A stretch of DNA of 64,000 nucleotides from assembly GCA_032173965.1 (NCBI GenBank), contig CM063285.1, forward strand, positions 21,301,660 through 21,365,659, in the 5' to 3' direction. Both the position numbers and the translations under genes were made by a program. Shown here piece by piece: positions 12,051 through 25,495 of this stretch (position 1 is its first letter; every line of letters begins with the position of its first letter). The notes beneath the pieces were generated by a model, which made no database searches, was not told the origin of the DNA, and was given only the letters and a program-made list of their open reading frames with translations. The stretch is from Sitta carolinensis (taxonomy: Eukaryota > Chordata > Aves > Passeriformes > Sittidae).

Positions 12051-13726
12051 GAAACAAGTGCCAATAAGAAGTACCAGTATTTGCATTATTCAGTACAATG
12101 TATCCCAATCTGACAAATGTCTCCACTTCGATTTACTAGGAGGTGAAACTCTGACAAGGGTAGACTTGGGCAATGAGCAGTACACTGCTGAATGGCAACA
12201 GCCTGGTCACTGGCCCTGGTCTAGGGCATTTCATCAGAATGAACCTACTGACGGAGAAGTTTGTGGCACTCCTCTTTTCAAAAAAAAAAACCATCTTGGA
12301 CCACCCAGCTCATTTCCAAATGACACAATCTACCAGAGACTACAGACAGCAATATCCTAACCAGTTCCTAGGTTAACATATTCTAAATCCGCCATAGCTT
12401 CACATGATTGCTTTCATTCTTTAAATAGTTGTCAGATTTTCATACACTGCTAAGTTTCACTCACTGAATCCATCAACTGACTGACAATACTTTAACCTTA
12501 AGAAAAATCACAAGCATCTAACCCAAGGTTGTTCTCTATAATTAGGCATTCTAAAATACTTCATATGCAAAAAGACACATCTAAAATAGTATCTGCCCTT
12601 GTTGACTCAGGAACTGTGTGGTGAACACCATGCATTAAGCATAGCTCTGCATGAAAAATCTAGTAAAATTTTCAGATTATATACCTTGGATGCTTGTTTT
12701 ATCTGAAGCTGACCACATAGCTAAAAACTAAAATCTGCAAAGACAGATATTGGACAAGTGAAACTTGCCATTACTTTTTTATTAGAAAGTCACAGAGGAA
12801 AGAGCAAGGAAGACTATCAATAAGCTGCTAGGACTCAAATGATACACCCTGGTATTACCCAAGATGTATGGAATACTATTCACAAAGGGTACTAAATAAA
12901 AAATACATAGGGATATTAATTACAACTGAAGAAAATATTGTGAAAATAAATGAACTACAAGAAATAAAGAAAAAAGGCAAATATAAGGAAAAAGAGATGG
13001 AATAAAAAATAAACATTGGAAACTGTTTCTGCTGTTTTGTCAAAATATGAAACCATATAAAGAGTCCTTTCTACTTCTCTTATAAGCGTTTTCTCTATGC
13101 ATAAAGGCATTTTAGAAAGCTTGCTCTTAAACACAAAAGAGAAACCAACAGGGAAGGTGAGCAATTGCAAGAATTCATCACTGTTAAGTTTTTCTCCAGA
13201 GAACTGTGCACTTATTGACACTCAGTGCAAGGCTCCAACTTCTCTGACACATAGTGTCTGTAGATTTACTTGTCACATTCAGAAACGCAGCCTGGCCTCC
13301 AAACATCTTATTAATGTTTTTCATTTCCACTGCTATTTGCCAAGTTACTTCTCTTCAATGAAAACAGTGCTTTTAATTATTCTTGTATCAATGTCTAACT
13401 GCACCCTATTTAATTTCCACCATCTCACTATGTTAATCAGAGCACTTTAGCTAAAACAGGTAAGGCATAGAATTTGAGATAGATACCACATGTCAAAACC
13501 ACCTTCTGCTACTTGTTTGCTCATTTTTAAATTACCTGGCAATTATAAACAACCCACGTGATTACACCAACAGTGGATTTACATTTATTTAATACTGGAA
13601 ACATGCTACAGGGATTTTGTGGTTGGGTGTGGTTGATAAAGATACATTACCTTGAAAACTGAAAATGTTTTACTTTTTTTTCTTGACATTTCTCAGCTGT
13701 AGAAAATGAAGAAAAACACCATGCCC
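12051..13726. other. Unassigned DNA after the LTR fragment
   Basis: 12051-12360 is less AT-rich and holds long overlapping plus-strand frames, but I recognise neither LTR internal sequence nor a host domain. The rest is ordinary AT-rich DNA. A CACGTG E-box lies near 13555. Confidence 0.45.
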
Positions 13727-13743
13727 TTTTTTTTTTTTTTTTT
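13727..13743. repeat. T17 homopolymer
   Basis: Seventeen consecutive T followed by CCCTCT. Simple repeat with no associated element recognised. Confidence 0.95.
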
Positions 13744-15683
13744 CCCTCTAAAATACAAATGCAATTAACAGCCTGTGGGCTTTAATCTGTCAATCTGTTT
13801 TTCTAATGTAAGACAGGAAGTCCAGCCTAAGTTTTTATTACTTCTGGACAGGTGTGAAGTGTCACTGTATGTCAACCAAGATATGTCACTGTACATATAC
13901 AGCTTCAGATATGAAATAAAGCAACTCTTTAATTATCACTTATTTTCACACCATATTACCCTTCTTAAATGGGTTTGACATATAGAAAAAGAAAGTGAAA
14001 TACAATCCTCCTCACTTTGACATCAAGCTATCATTTTGTCTGTCTCTGGGATGAACAGAAATGCAACACAATAAATTTCACCATATCACTCTTAAATCAA
14101 ATGTGTCTATTATTTACACATTTCTGTCATTTACAGTGGTGTATTTAGGCATTTCCATCCTTAATCAATAAAGATCTGTCTTTTCATTCTGTCTTGTACA
14201 ACATGACAGTACTTTAGTACACTGTAATCCCCAGTCTGCTCAGTTGATTTAGTGAGAAGTAGTTGGATTTACGGTGGGAATTGCGCAGGAGAAACAACAA
14301 AATTCTCAGGAGGTTCAAAACAACGGGTTTTTTTGCAAACTTTAGACCATTCTGATGGAATAAGGCACTTCCCATCTGGTTGTTTTGAGCCAATCAACTG
14401 TTCCTCCAGTCTCCTATACACTAGGCACTGTATTTATTTTCCTAACCTCCCAGTACAAGATGAAGATTTGCTTTTCCATAAGATTCAGTGAATCTGAAGA
14501 GAAGGCTTTTCATCACAACGCTGAACTGATAATGTTTTTTCATTATCAGTCTGAATGCTCCCAAACATCTGGGCTCTGCAGTTTTCTACTGTAAGAACAC
14601 TCTAGGTGGTCAGTAAAATTTCAGGCAAGAGTTTTAAGTTCTTTACAAGAAAGCAGACATGTTGTGTGGACCATATAATTTGATTTTATTTCACAGCATG
14701 GTGAAATATATATTTGTTAAGCATGAAAATATGCATATTTTTTAAATGAAAAGACCAACTAATACATTTCAGAAGGTGAAATTCAGGGATCACTTTGCTA
14801 TCTGAGTTTTTGTGACCTCCTTGATTCCAATGAATTAGTACCAGAGATGAAAGCCTCTGGGTGGTCATGTAGTTTTTAACAGCCAAGAGTTCATCAAAGA
14901 ATAAAAGTTTAATTAAATACACAAAGTCAAAGTGCCTCAATTACAACAGAGCTATAAAACACTACTTGATAATGTTCTGTATGTTCAATATCACACCTTC
15001 ATATCTGCTCTCTAATTAAAGTTTTATGTCTTTAGGTTGTACATTGGTGGCCAGGATTTCCACTTCCAAATGTGGACAAAAAATCATAAATGTTATCAGC
15101 TGAGCAATTGATTTCATACCAGCATGCCCTGTAAATCCTGGTGCTATGAGCTTAGCACCAAGGTCTGAAACCTTACAATCATAAGCTGAAAATAAAAAAA
15201 ATATAAAAACATAAGGAAATTTTATGCCAGTTGAGTCCAAGATGTACATAGATTCCATAAATAGAATCATTAGTAACGTTCCTATTTCTTCTCGAAATCC
15301 CTAAATTCATCTTAATGTGAGATCAGGTTAATAAATAATTAAGCAGATTTTGGCTTATCATTTAATATCATTAGTTTAGTTATTTTGTAGTTTGTAATTT
15401 TCAACATAAATGTGACCATTGCAACTCCCCTCTCTTTAACCATCAAAGTAAAATATAAACTTTAGGGCCTGAATGACCAAATTTCTACACAATTATTTTC
15501 AACAAAGCTCTATATGAAAGCTCCTGGAGTGATATATACATTCACAGTAAAAGGTGTAGATAACTTGAAAAAAAGATGGCTTCAAGTTAAAATGTGCCTC
15601 TACAGCCACTTCTGTGCTTCAGAACTAACAGCAAAGTTAACTCGAATCTTCTTTCTATGCCCTTCAATCCATCCTTCGTAAAA
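13744..15683. other. Unassigned AT-rich DNA
   Basis: No gene or repeat recognised. Several 60-84 codon frames on both strands have no recognisable domain. Confidence 0.55.
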
Positions 15684-15868
15684 CACAGAATCATAGAATT
15701 GTTTAGGTTTGAAAAGACCTCTAAATTCACCAAGTCAACTGTTAACCCAGCACAGCCAGATCTACCACTAAATCATGTCCACAAGCACCACATCTGCATG
15801 CCTTATAAATAACTCCAGGGATGGTGACTCAAACACTTCCCTGGACAGCCTATTCCAATGACTGATCC
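15684..15868 (-). mobile_element. CR1 LINE 3' fragment
   Basis: Starts CACAGAATCATAGAATTG, the reverse complement of the CR1 3' tail, followed by reverse-orientation CR1 3' sequence including GAAAAGACCTCTAAATTCA, AAGCACCACATCTGCATG and CTCCAGGGATGGTGACTC. It is 5'-truncated to about 185 bp. It belongs to the same subfamily as the longer copy at 61692-62262, with which it shares the order of motifs. Confidence 0.93.
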
Positions 15869-16010
15869 TTGTTTCAGTTAGCTCTATAATATTTTAGGAC
15901 AGCATTTTTTTCCCACTCTGGTTTGTGAAATATTTATTATATTCATTAATGAAAGGATGCTGTGGAAATTACAATTAAGTTGAGCTTATTCTTAGAACTC
16001 ACAAACCCTA

Positions 16011-16089
16011 ATATTCACTTATATATATGAATATATTAATATATATTATGAATATATATATTCATAATATATATTAATATATTCACTTA
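16011..16089. repeat. 58-bp perfect AT palindrome between 11-bp direct repeats
   Basis: Positions 16028-16085 form a perfect inverted repeat with no spacer, centred between 16056 and 16057, checked base by base. An 11-bp direct repeat, ATATTCACTTA, lies on each side (16011-16021 and 16079-16089), the right copy overlapping the palindrome end. The sequence can form a 29-bp-stem cruciform. The layout resembles a palindromic AT-rich repeat or a very small insertion with duplicated target. No transposase-linked terminal sequence is recognisable. Confidence 0.95.
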
Positions 16090-19000
16090 GTCAGGGAATG
16101 GAAGGAAACGATTGCACAAAAGATTTTTTTACTTCTTTTCCTTTATGGCTATCTTAATGTTTAATTAAAAGGCTGAAAGTTGGTTCTATTTTCCACATAA
16201 AATAATGCAAATTAAAAAAAGTGAGGAACTCCAAATACACCTATTCTTAGCAAACTTGCCAAGCAAGTTATTTATATTCCTGAGAGAAGGTTTCTACAGA
16301 CAGACATGACCTACATTTAGACTCAAAGATGTGTTGAGAGATGGGCATGTACAGCACAGCATTTACTGATTACTCCTTAGCAGATTTTGTGTTATAAACA
16401 GAAATCTTTCAGATGTAAAGAGGAACATCAAGGAGCTAAGGAGGAGGAAGGTTGGGGAAAACAGATAATAATGACAGTGTCCTGGTGCAGACAAAATGTT
16501 ACACTAGCAAGAGAAGATTTTACTGTTGAGAGCACAATATCTGATTCTAGATGTGACAAATGAACGAACAGAAAAATAAGACCAAAAATATAAGCAGCAA
16601 CTCTATCAAGATATCTGATTAACTGTAATGCAGAGACTTTGCAGGCAGCTATTAATTCCTCCCAGTCAGACCTTCATGCCTAATAAAAAAGTCCCTGGCA
16701 CAATTAGGACAGACAATAATTCAAACTTTCCCAGGGTGGCTATAAATAACTACTTACCAGAATATGGAATAGACTACATTTATTTTATTAATATCTGTTA
16801 ATTACTGCACAGAATTTAGACTAATGTGTTGGGAGTAACATCCTCACACTGTAATTGATTTCAGTATTTGCCCACAATATTCTGTGCATTTATGTGTGTT
16901 TGTATTCAGGGCTGTAGCTGCTAAAAACGCCACTGAAATTATCCAGTCTCTTATTCATGAAACATTTTAATTACTACCTTAGGCTCTTCATTTTTTCCAT
17001 TACTGCAGGCAATAATGAAGCATGTGTGATTTCATTCTATTCTTTTCTGCGCTTTCTCACCAAAGAATCCTGCCTTGCTTAGTCACTAAACAATGTGAAA
17101 TAACATTACACCCAAATCTCTAGCGTCATTTTCTAAATATAATAATAATAAATACCATACTTCCTCACATTTCAATAGATCTCACAGTAATAAATGCTCC
17201 AGTTTTTCAATCTTCAGTACATTTCCAGATTTTCAGCAGTCTACATTCAAGCACGGTTATACCATTTTAAGAAAATATACAATATTCTGCCGCTTGTATC
17301 TGAAGCAGGTATTTAACTGGTGACTTACTCAGAGTCAAATGAAGACTTGTCCACTGAAGATCTGGCTCATTCATCTCAGGTAGTGGTCCACAAGTTGAAA
17401 TCTGATGCTCATACAACATCCTCAGAAACGTGTTACCTTTCAGATTTTTGGAAACCTCACCTCCCAACATTGGCAAACATTGGCTTATACAAATATAAAA
17501 ATGCAGACGGTACTCAGGTGATTCTCTTTTAGGTCAAAATAACCATCTTTAGCTCCAAGTTTTTCCCTTGTACAGAAAAAGTAATCTTGTCATTTTTTAC
17601 TACAAATGAGCAAAACAAGGCTTTCACAATGTGAGATTCTAGAGATGGAATCATTATAGAGAAGAGCCTCAGAGGAAGGATTAAGGATTCAATTTTAGGT
17701 CCTGATATTTTTATTATGCATCGAACTGATCAGAAATGATGAGTGATCAAGCAGAAAACAAAGTAAAGGGATTAAATCTATTTTTTTTTCTCTTTACTTG
17801 CTTCCAGAGTTGAGTTTCTTTAAAAATAGCAACGAAATCTAATTCCAAAACACATGTTCATGTTTTAACTCAGAAGGGCCATGGAAAACTACAACGAGTT
17901 GGAAAAGGGGACAGGTTACAGAAAATATCAGTAGAGAAACACAGTTTCAGTATCTTCTTTGCTGTTCCTATTTCACAATAAAGACAAAGTATGAAGATGT
18001 AATTTCAATATTCTGTTTTCAGTTTACCTTAGTTCTTTCCAAGCTCAGCTGTGTTCTTCACCTACTTCAGTAATAAACTTCTCCTTTTATCTAATTCAGG
18101 ACAGTGATAATTTTCTGGATACCAATGATCCACTACTCCAATGTGACTCCCAGTAGTATTTAAAACATACAGCCTCAGGAGTATGCTTCAAATATGTGTC
18201 CTAGTTGGAAGGTTAATTAAACTATGATTCTATCTGTTTTTCCAGTTGTAAAGGTCAGTATCCAGATTGAACCTGCACTGAAATGAAATTAACCTTTTGC
18301 ATTCAAAGAAAATAGATGTGCTAAAACCATTGAACTGTGATACATCCAAGTACTACAGCACATAATTCAGCTTACTCATCCATATCAGAGACAAACTAAG
18401 GAGGAAAGATAAGGACAAACTGACAGAACTTCTGAAAAAGGTGCCAATTAGCAGGATGATGAATATAACCTCATAATGTGATTACATGGAGGAATTTTAC
18501 TAGAGATAAAAGATGAAAATTTAATTCCCAGTAACAGCTCCAGTATGATTTCTCTTTTAAAATTAATGCACATGTGGTCGAGTTGGACAGGACAGTGAAA
18601 GCCCCTTCCCATTGTTTGCAAAAAGACAGCCACAACTACAGCCTCTGAATATGAACGCCTCAGCCATGAAATCCTCTCAGCCTGCACTACTCACAGTGAG
18701 CACGAAGTGAGATCACTTCCTTCCCTGCATTATGCTTCAGGGAGATTGGATTAAAATATGCTCAGAAGGCTCAGATAAAAGCAGAAGATTAAGCGCTACA
18801 CAGGTAAAATATGTTAAGCCTCCATGATGTAAAGGATCTATGAGGCAAAGAATAACAGCTCTTTGTGTAAGGAAATCCATGTGGGAGAGAGGTCATGTAA
18901 ATGTCCCAGCTCTCTTCATACAGCAGGTAACACCATCTCCCTGGGGTCACTCTCTGACTATGATCTGTTCTCTTGATGCAACTGGCCTCAGCAAGTAACC

Positions 19001-19933
19001 GGAAAGAAGAAATAGTACAGCTGGATCTTCTTCCCTTCTCAAGTCTATATTTGAGCTGCTCATTAAGAATCTCCACAATGTCGGAAAAGAGCAAGCGAGT
19101 TTTGTTCCTAATTGCAAAATGTTAGGGAATACTTTCAGTAAAAACAATTATTTAACATGGCCTTGCTGTCAGTCCCTCAATTGTGTCATGACAAAAATCA
19201 GCACCAGGAGCCCAAATCAGCTACAGGATGTGAAAGATCCAAGAAAGAAATCCCTATCCTGCCTCTGAGATGCTCAGTCAGTACCAAGAATCTATTGTTC
19301 CACTTGAAACATAAAAAGAAAATATACTTTTACACTACTCGGCTTCTGCAACACACTCCTGTTCTTGGAGTGCCCTTGTGGATGCAGCTTTGACTTCATA
19401 TTTACATCAGCTTCTCAGTTCTGTTTTACAGTGCACTTCTCCGAGGGCTACAATTGCTACAAGTTCTTTTGTGGTGCTAAGAATCTGTGACATGGAATTG
19501 AAGCAGTGAATGCAAAGCCATGTTTTTACAAACACTTACTGAAATTTAAGAATAGATATTGGGCTATTAGTAACTTCTCCTGCATCCTAAAATAAATGTG
19601 TTCTAACACCTGTAGTTTATTTACCTATTTAATAGAGTCAAACATTTACCTGATAATCCACTAAGGTGCTCTCTTTGCCATCACCAAATCAGGCGTCTGA
19701 GTTGTGCACTGATCTCCAAGACAACAGGCTTGTACATTTGGCAACTAAAAAAACTCTGGTAAATTAAGGTCAATTTAGTCTCTTCTTTTACTCTTAGGTA
19801 CTTTTAAAAGCATAAGGAGTAAATAATGACAAATGCAATAAATGGCTTGTGATATTTTTAACCATAAAAATAACACAAAGCAGAACAGCCATTAAAATGT
19901 TTTTCAGTTATTTCAATGAATGAATTATGACAA
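16090..19933. other. Unassigned AT-rich DNA, no gene supported
   Basis: 16800-17050 contains several homeodomain-like TAAT cores in slightly GC-richer sequence and could be a conserved noncoding element. The 101-codon minus-strand frame at 18789-19094 has no recognised domain. No mobile element identified. Confidence 0.45.
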
Positions 19934-19958
19934 GACTCATATTTATTAAATATGAGTC
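19934..19958. repeat. 25-bp near-perfect palindrome with AP-1-like site
   Basis: Two 12-bp arms (19934-19945 and 19947-19958) are exact reverse complements around a single T. The right arm with the next base contains TGAGTCA (19953-19959), the AP-1/TRE consensus. Function is not shown by sequence. Confidence 0.85.
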
Positions 19959-19959
19959 A

Positions 19960-22900
19960 CTTAAAATGTTCTGTAATTTGTCAGCTCTTCTGTAACAACT
20001 GCTGTACAGAAATTCCACTTTACAATGTATTTTTTACTTAGGGTAGAAGAAATTAAGTAAGTAAACAAAAAAGGTGCTTTCCTCTCTAAAGTTCTTTGCC
20101 TCTCCCTTAGTCTAATCTTTGCAAATTCATCTTGGCCACCATGAATAACTATTTCCTTGCTACCATTGACCATCTGTTGCCTTTTCCCCTATTATGCTCT
20201 AAGCTTCCTGTGAAACAGTTTATTAATTAAGCTAATGAAGAAAATCTTAGCTTCATCCTATTCTGAACAGATTTATTTTTATTGTTGTTGGAGGTGAGCA
20301 AGGTTTTTCACCATAGTATGCTTTGAAAAACTTTGCTGAACAATCCAGTATAGTTCTGAACTAATGTGAATTTAGACATCACTTCTGCATTAGATAAAGG
20401 AGAATCATCATCAGAAACTATATCCACTTAATAAGTTCCTTGCTAATGGGCAGGATAATCAAGAACAGTAGTTCTCGTTCTCATTCTAATTTACAGGTCA
20501 TAGAGGAAACTAGTGTATAGCATACCAGCAACTTCTGCCTTCCTTAATGTCCTTCACTCATCTAAAAAAAGTTTTAGAAAAGTTTATTTAAATACTTCAA
20601 CTTCTTTTTTAAAACGATCTTTGGTGAACTTAGTAAAGGTTTCCAGATACACTTTGATAAATGAAACCAGATGCTAAATAGCAATGTGGGAATATAATTT
20701 TATATGATGCCAGCAAAGAGGGATGAAGGGGAGGGGGAGAAGAGCTATGCTATGCATGCTTCATGTTGTGACTCTGGAGAATAATTATTCTGAAAACCCT
20801 GATGAGTAGATTAGTGCTATAAAATTTCATTAGATACTACTCTCAGTATTGTACAGAACCTTGAAGGAACTGAATGAACAAGCAAGAAATAAAAGCAAGA
20901 TAAAATACAAATAAAAGAAAAACCTGATCTTTATTAGTCCTAAAGACCTCTGTTGGTCCTAGAGACTTAATTCATAGCCACAAAAGCCCTTAAGATGACA
21001 ACAGATTTCAGAAGAAACATTTAAGGAAGGATATACAGTCTCAGGGGCTTTGAGAAAAGAAAGTGAACTATCAACAATATGACAAATATTGTCTTTTCAG
21101 CCTCTTGCCCCCAAGTTTAACTTTGTTTGTGGGAAAGAAAGAGATGATTAACTCCACATAAAGCAAGAAAGACCTTCACATTTTGGTACTGACAAAATGA
21201 TAATTCAGACCAACCATGAAATTATATCTTGCACTCCATACAGTAACTCACAACTTGGTCTTATGGGAACTGAATTACAGCTCATTAGCCAAGTTACCCT
21301 TTCTGGAACTCTAAGTTTTTCCATCCTTACCCCAGCTGAGTAGTATCATGACATTGTTAATCAGATCATAACAGAAAATCTTGCATTATGAGAAAGTTAC
21401 AATACTCCTAAACCAGTTTGTGCTATGACATCCAGTATGTGCATGGTCTTCCCTTGCTGCTCCAGTACCTATCCTTATCTTTCCTTGAGCTGAATGCTGT
21501 TTCAAATTTTTCTACTTTTTCTTTTTTTCTTCCTTCCCCCAGGCCTTGAAGATTAGGCTCAAGCCTCAAGATATAATCTAAATCTTTTTGAGTCAGAATT
21601 TATGAAACCTGGACAAATGTATAGTGTTCTAGAATTTTTGTATAGGCCTTAATACTGATTTACATGGTCTCATTCCTGTGACTTACTCTCATATTTATCA
21701 GTTCTCATAGTTACAGTTTTGAAGAATATAGATTTTTAATCCTGGGGAAGATTCTCCTGAAGAATGTATGACAGCACACTGACCATTTTTCTGAAAGTCT
21801 TAATTTTGGATGCCAAAAAATCTATTTTAAATTGCCGTATCTAACTTTCAGTATCTGCAATGGTAAAACAAAATAAAGAAACAAAAACCTAACTAGCTTT
21901 GTACTAGTTTTTGGGTTTTTTTACTTTTTATATCATATAAAGTTTTTTATATCATGCAAAGCTCATGGAAACTCCTTCCTGAACTTTCAGCTTCAGTATC
22001 TTTAAAAGCAACTAATTTCTAGATGAAAACTTTACTTCTTTACTTGCCTGAACAATTCCTTCCTTTCAAGATTAAAATAGTAATTGCGGTTCTCATTACA
22101 TGACACGTTTGGTTTAGCACAGCATTCCGTATATAACAATTTTTAATCCAAATTCTTCAATAACAGGTTTCTTTATAAGGCTTTCATTAACTAACACTAA
22201 AATAAATATGCATCCTTTCTGAAAATTAGCAGGGAAATGTTAAAATTGTGCTAGGCATTGATGAGATCACATCGATAATAGCATATGCAAGGACAGAAAC
22301 GTAAGCAAGATTAATTGAAACTGAACTGGGGGTAGAAAAGAAGTATAATCACTAGAGAAAGCCAACACTCCTAGAAAGGCTTAAAGAGTTTGACTGGTTT
22401 AGATTACCAAAATTATGGCTAAAATGGGGCAGCTGATATGCATAAAATATCCACAGAATATTCTCATTTGCTAAAAGAACAATTTTCCAGTAAAAGGAGA
22501 AAAAATGTAACTGTTAACAATAAATGAAAGATTAACATGAAAATTAGAACAGCACATGGCTGGACTCCATGATGGAGTAAGTCACCTTTAGACATATATT
22601 TTATTTTTGAAATAATGTTTTGTAGTTTTCATTAGAGAGATTAATTTTCACAAAAATTGCTGCTTAGTAGGAAATTTTTCTTTCTAACAATCTGCTTTCC
22701 ACTAGAAATGCAATTTTTAAAGATTTCAAATTATTAACATCAACAAAATGAAAATTGTTGTTTCAAACTTGGCCAATACACAGAATAATGAATGGCCAGG
22801 GCAATTCTTCTAATGCAAAAGCTACCCAAGTTTTGCGTTTGAAATTCGTATTAAGCACAAATGGCAGAAGCACTTTACTGCCTTCTACTCTCAAGCAACT

Positions 22901-25478
22901 GTGTACGTACAACCTCTCAGCCTCTCATACCTCAAACTACATGTTTTAATAAGACAGCTTATTAAAGATATTGTGGATGCAATATGCAAAACACAGTACA
23001 AGCAAGGTAGTTGTGGCAACTAATGTGAATGTCAAAAACCTGGCTCTACATTCCCCTGTTTCAAACACAGAAGCTCAATTTTCAACTGAAAGCTTATATA
23101 CACATTTTTGTTTTACTGGGCAGAAGAGCTCAATTTTCAGCAAGAAACACACATTTTATATCACTAGGTGTTTTGCTAAGAGCATTCTCCAGGAACATGA
23201 TGCAAAATTAGATACTATATCCAAGATGGAAATCTAGTGTTACATCAAACCTGAGATTAATAGTTAATTCTTTTATAATTTATAATTTCCTGTACACTGA
23301 ATAATCCTTTAATATCAACAGAACTTATCCCTTTTTTTAGTTAGCCAGTTTCAAAATAATTAACAAACGCATAATCCTTTACTTTGTATCTCCTCAGTGT
23401 TTTCAAAACTGCTCAAGGACCTTATTAGCCACAGAAAGGATTTGGGTTTGTCTAATCTGGCATTTCCCTTTGTTCACACAAAGGCTATTTCCATTCATTG
23501 TTACCTTTTCTTTCTCAAACACATTTGTGACTTTTCATTCTAGATTTCATATACTAAACACTCCAACAAAACTGTATTTGGGAATATTCACTCAAATGAA
23601 CACTGAGAGTCTAGCAACTTTAGCTAGTTAAATATTTATTGCCTTGTACAGCAATTTACTGTTAAATTTTAAAACTAATTACTAGTATTTGTAATAAATA
23701 TGCATTTTGTTAAGTTTCCCTTGGAACAGTTGTCAATAAAACTATTCTTATACAGATAAACATTTTCATTCACAATACTCCCTATGCCAACAAACTATTA
23801 TCCCCAGCTATGACACATTTGAACCTTGCAAGATGTTTACATTAAAATTTTATAACACTATGAATCCTTGATTCCCTCTTCTTTTGAAAGTGACAGTTAA
23901 TTCTACCATTTAAATCTTACTCTAAGAAGCTATTATTAAAAGGTATAAAAATAAAGTAAATTCTGACCCACTTGTTTTATAAATACCACCATTTGAGTAA
24001 GTATGACCACCTGGACTCCCAATTTTTTGTAGTGAATTTTGCATCTTGCTATTACTGCAATACTTTGAAGGAGCACAAGGTTCAATTCAACCTATAGGAG
24101 AAATTAGGCAGCAAAACCCTGTAAAGGAGACTTCACTAGAGCACATTCATTCATTAATAAAAAATATATATTTTATTTATGGGGAGAAGTTTCTTCTTCC
24201 CCTGCAGAATTTCTATACTTCACAGATGATTCCCCAACTGTCAGCTAGGTTGACATGAAATTATAAACACGAACTGTTCCAAAGTCTGTACCACTTTCTA
24301 TTCAAATTTCATAAACAATGCATACACCAAAATACATCTGCTTTGATTTTGCAACAGCATGCATTTCACTAGTATATTAATATAAAATATACAAAGTTTC
24401 AAGCTATACCATAAACCCTGTACCACCTTGGGATACTGTTGAATACCTGAACTCTAATCTGTTTTTGTTCTGTTCAGCTCTGGTAATAGGATGCAACATT
24501 GGATTTCCTCATTTGATTTGGGTTCAATGATGAGCACTCAAAAAAACTGAAATTTGCCACTCTCTTAGAATTCTGATTGCCCCCAACCTAAACCAGAAAT
24601 TAAATGAGAAACACACTTAACTTGTGACACCAGAGCAATGTTATAAGCAGAAAAGTTAATTTTACTTTCCAAATCAAATCGTGTCCAGTGGCCAATGCAT
24701 CACAGCACTCCTTTAACCCAGCAGAATTCCGAAATTGCAGTCTCTGACATACAAACAAGTTCAGCTAATGTCACGTGTTTCAATACCTGCAGCTGATGTG
24801 AGATTGCGATGACTCTGCAATATATGATGAGGTAAGAAATTAAAAAAGAAAAAAAAAATTATTCTTTTCTAAATGCAGGACATCCAGAAAGGCTGATATT
24901 TTTTTCTTTTTAAAGAGAATCTTGGTTACACATCTGCAGCACTGGAACTGGCTCTGCTGATACATACTGCCTTGTTATGGTGTAGATTGCAATACAGGAC
25001 ATGTAAAGATTTGTCCATTAGTGCATTATCTCCTCTCTATGCCCAGCATTCTGCTTATCTTATCAACTGAATGCAATGGTGCCACCAGTGATTCATTCAG
25101 GCTTGATTTAAAATTCAGAAAAAAAACATCTAAAATTCCCATTCAATTTGGTAATGACATCAAAAGCTTTAATGCAAATCTACACAGGGAGTGTAAAGCC
25201 TCAGCTTGAATGATGTGAACTGCTTATCTTTGGTTTCTTTTATTTCACTAGTGAACTGAACTCTGCGATATGGGCATGGCTAGAGAGCCATGAAACTGTA
25301 ATGAAGCCATTGGGATGCTGGAAAATAGAAAGAGCCTATGATGATACATACACACTCATGCTCCTGGAGAATGCTGCTACCAGTGTTCATAAAGAGTCCT
25401 GTGCCAGCCCATGGTCGGAAGGCTGGAACACGACATGAAAACACTGAGATGTATTTTTAAGTCAATTTCTTTTTAAGG
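19960..25478. other. Unassigned AT-rich DNA with isolated splice-like signals
   Basis: No gene is supported. A very strong polypyrimidine-AG acceptor motif ends at 21542 on the plus strand. A good plus-strand donor (GAG then GTAAGA) sits at 24831/24832, but all three frames just before it are closed, so it does not mark a coding exon. The block 24720-24835 is less AT-rich, holds a CACGTG E-box at about 24772, and may be conserved noncoding sequence. Confidence 0.4.
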
Positions 25479-25495
25479 AAAAAAAAAAAAAAAAA
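25479..25495. repeat. A17 homopolymer
   Basis: Seventeen consecutive A. The 250 bp to the left are less AT-rich, which could suggest a retroposed body with poly(A) tail, but no AATAAA precedes the run and I recognise no parent gene or SINE. Confidence 0.93.

Noticed and set aside
11908..12360. 150-codon plus-strand open frame, the longest in the window
   Set aside because: It starts at TTG and its first third is the ERV LTR fragment at 11941-12050. The remainder has no recognisable domain.
24722..24831. Plus-strand internal coding exon between an ACCCAG acceptor and a GTAAGA donor
   Set aside because: All three frames contain stops before the donor.
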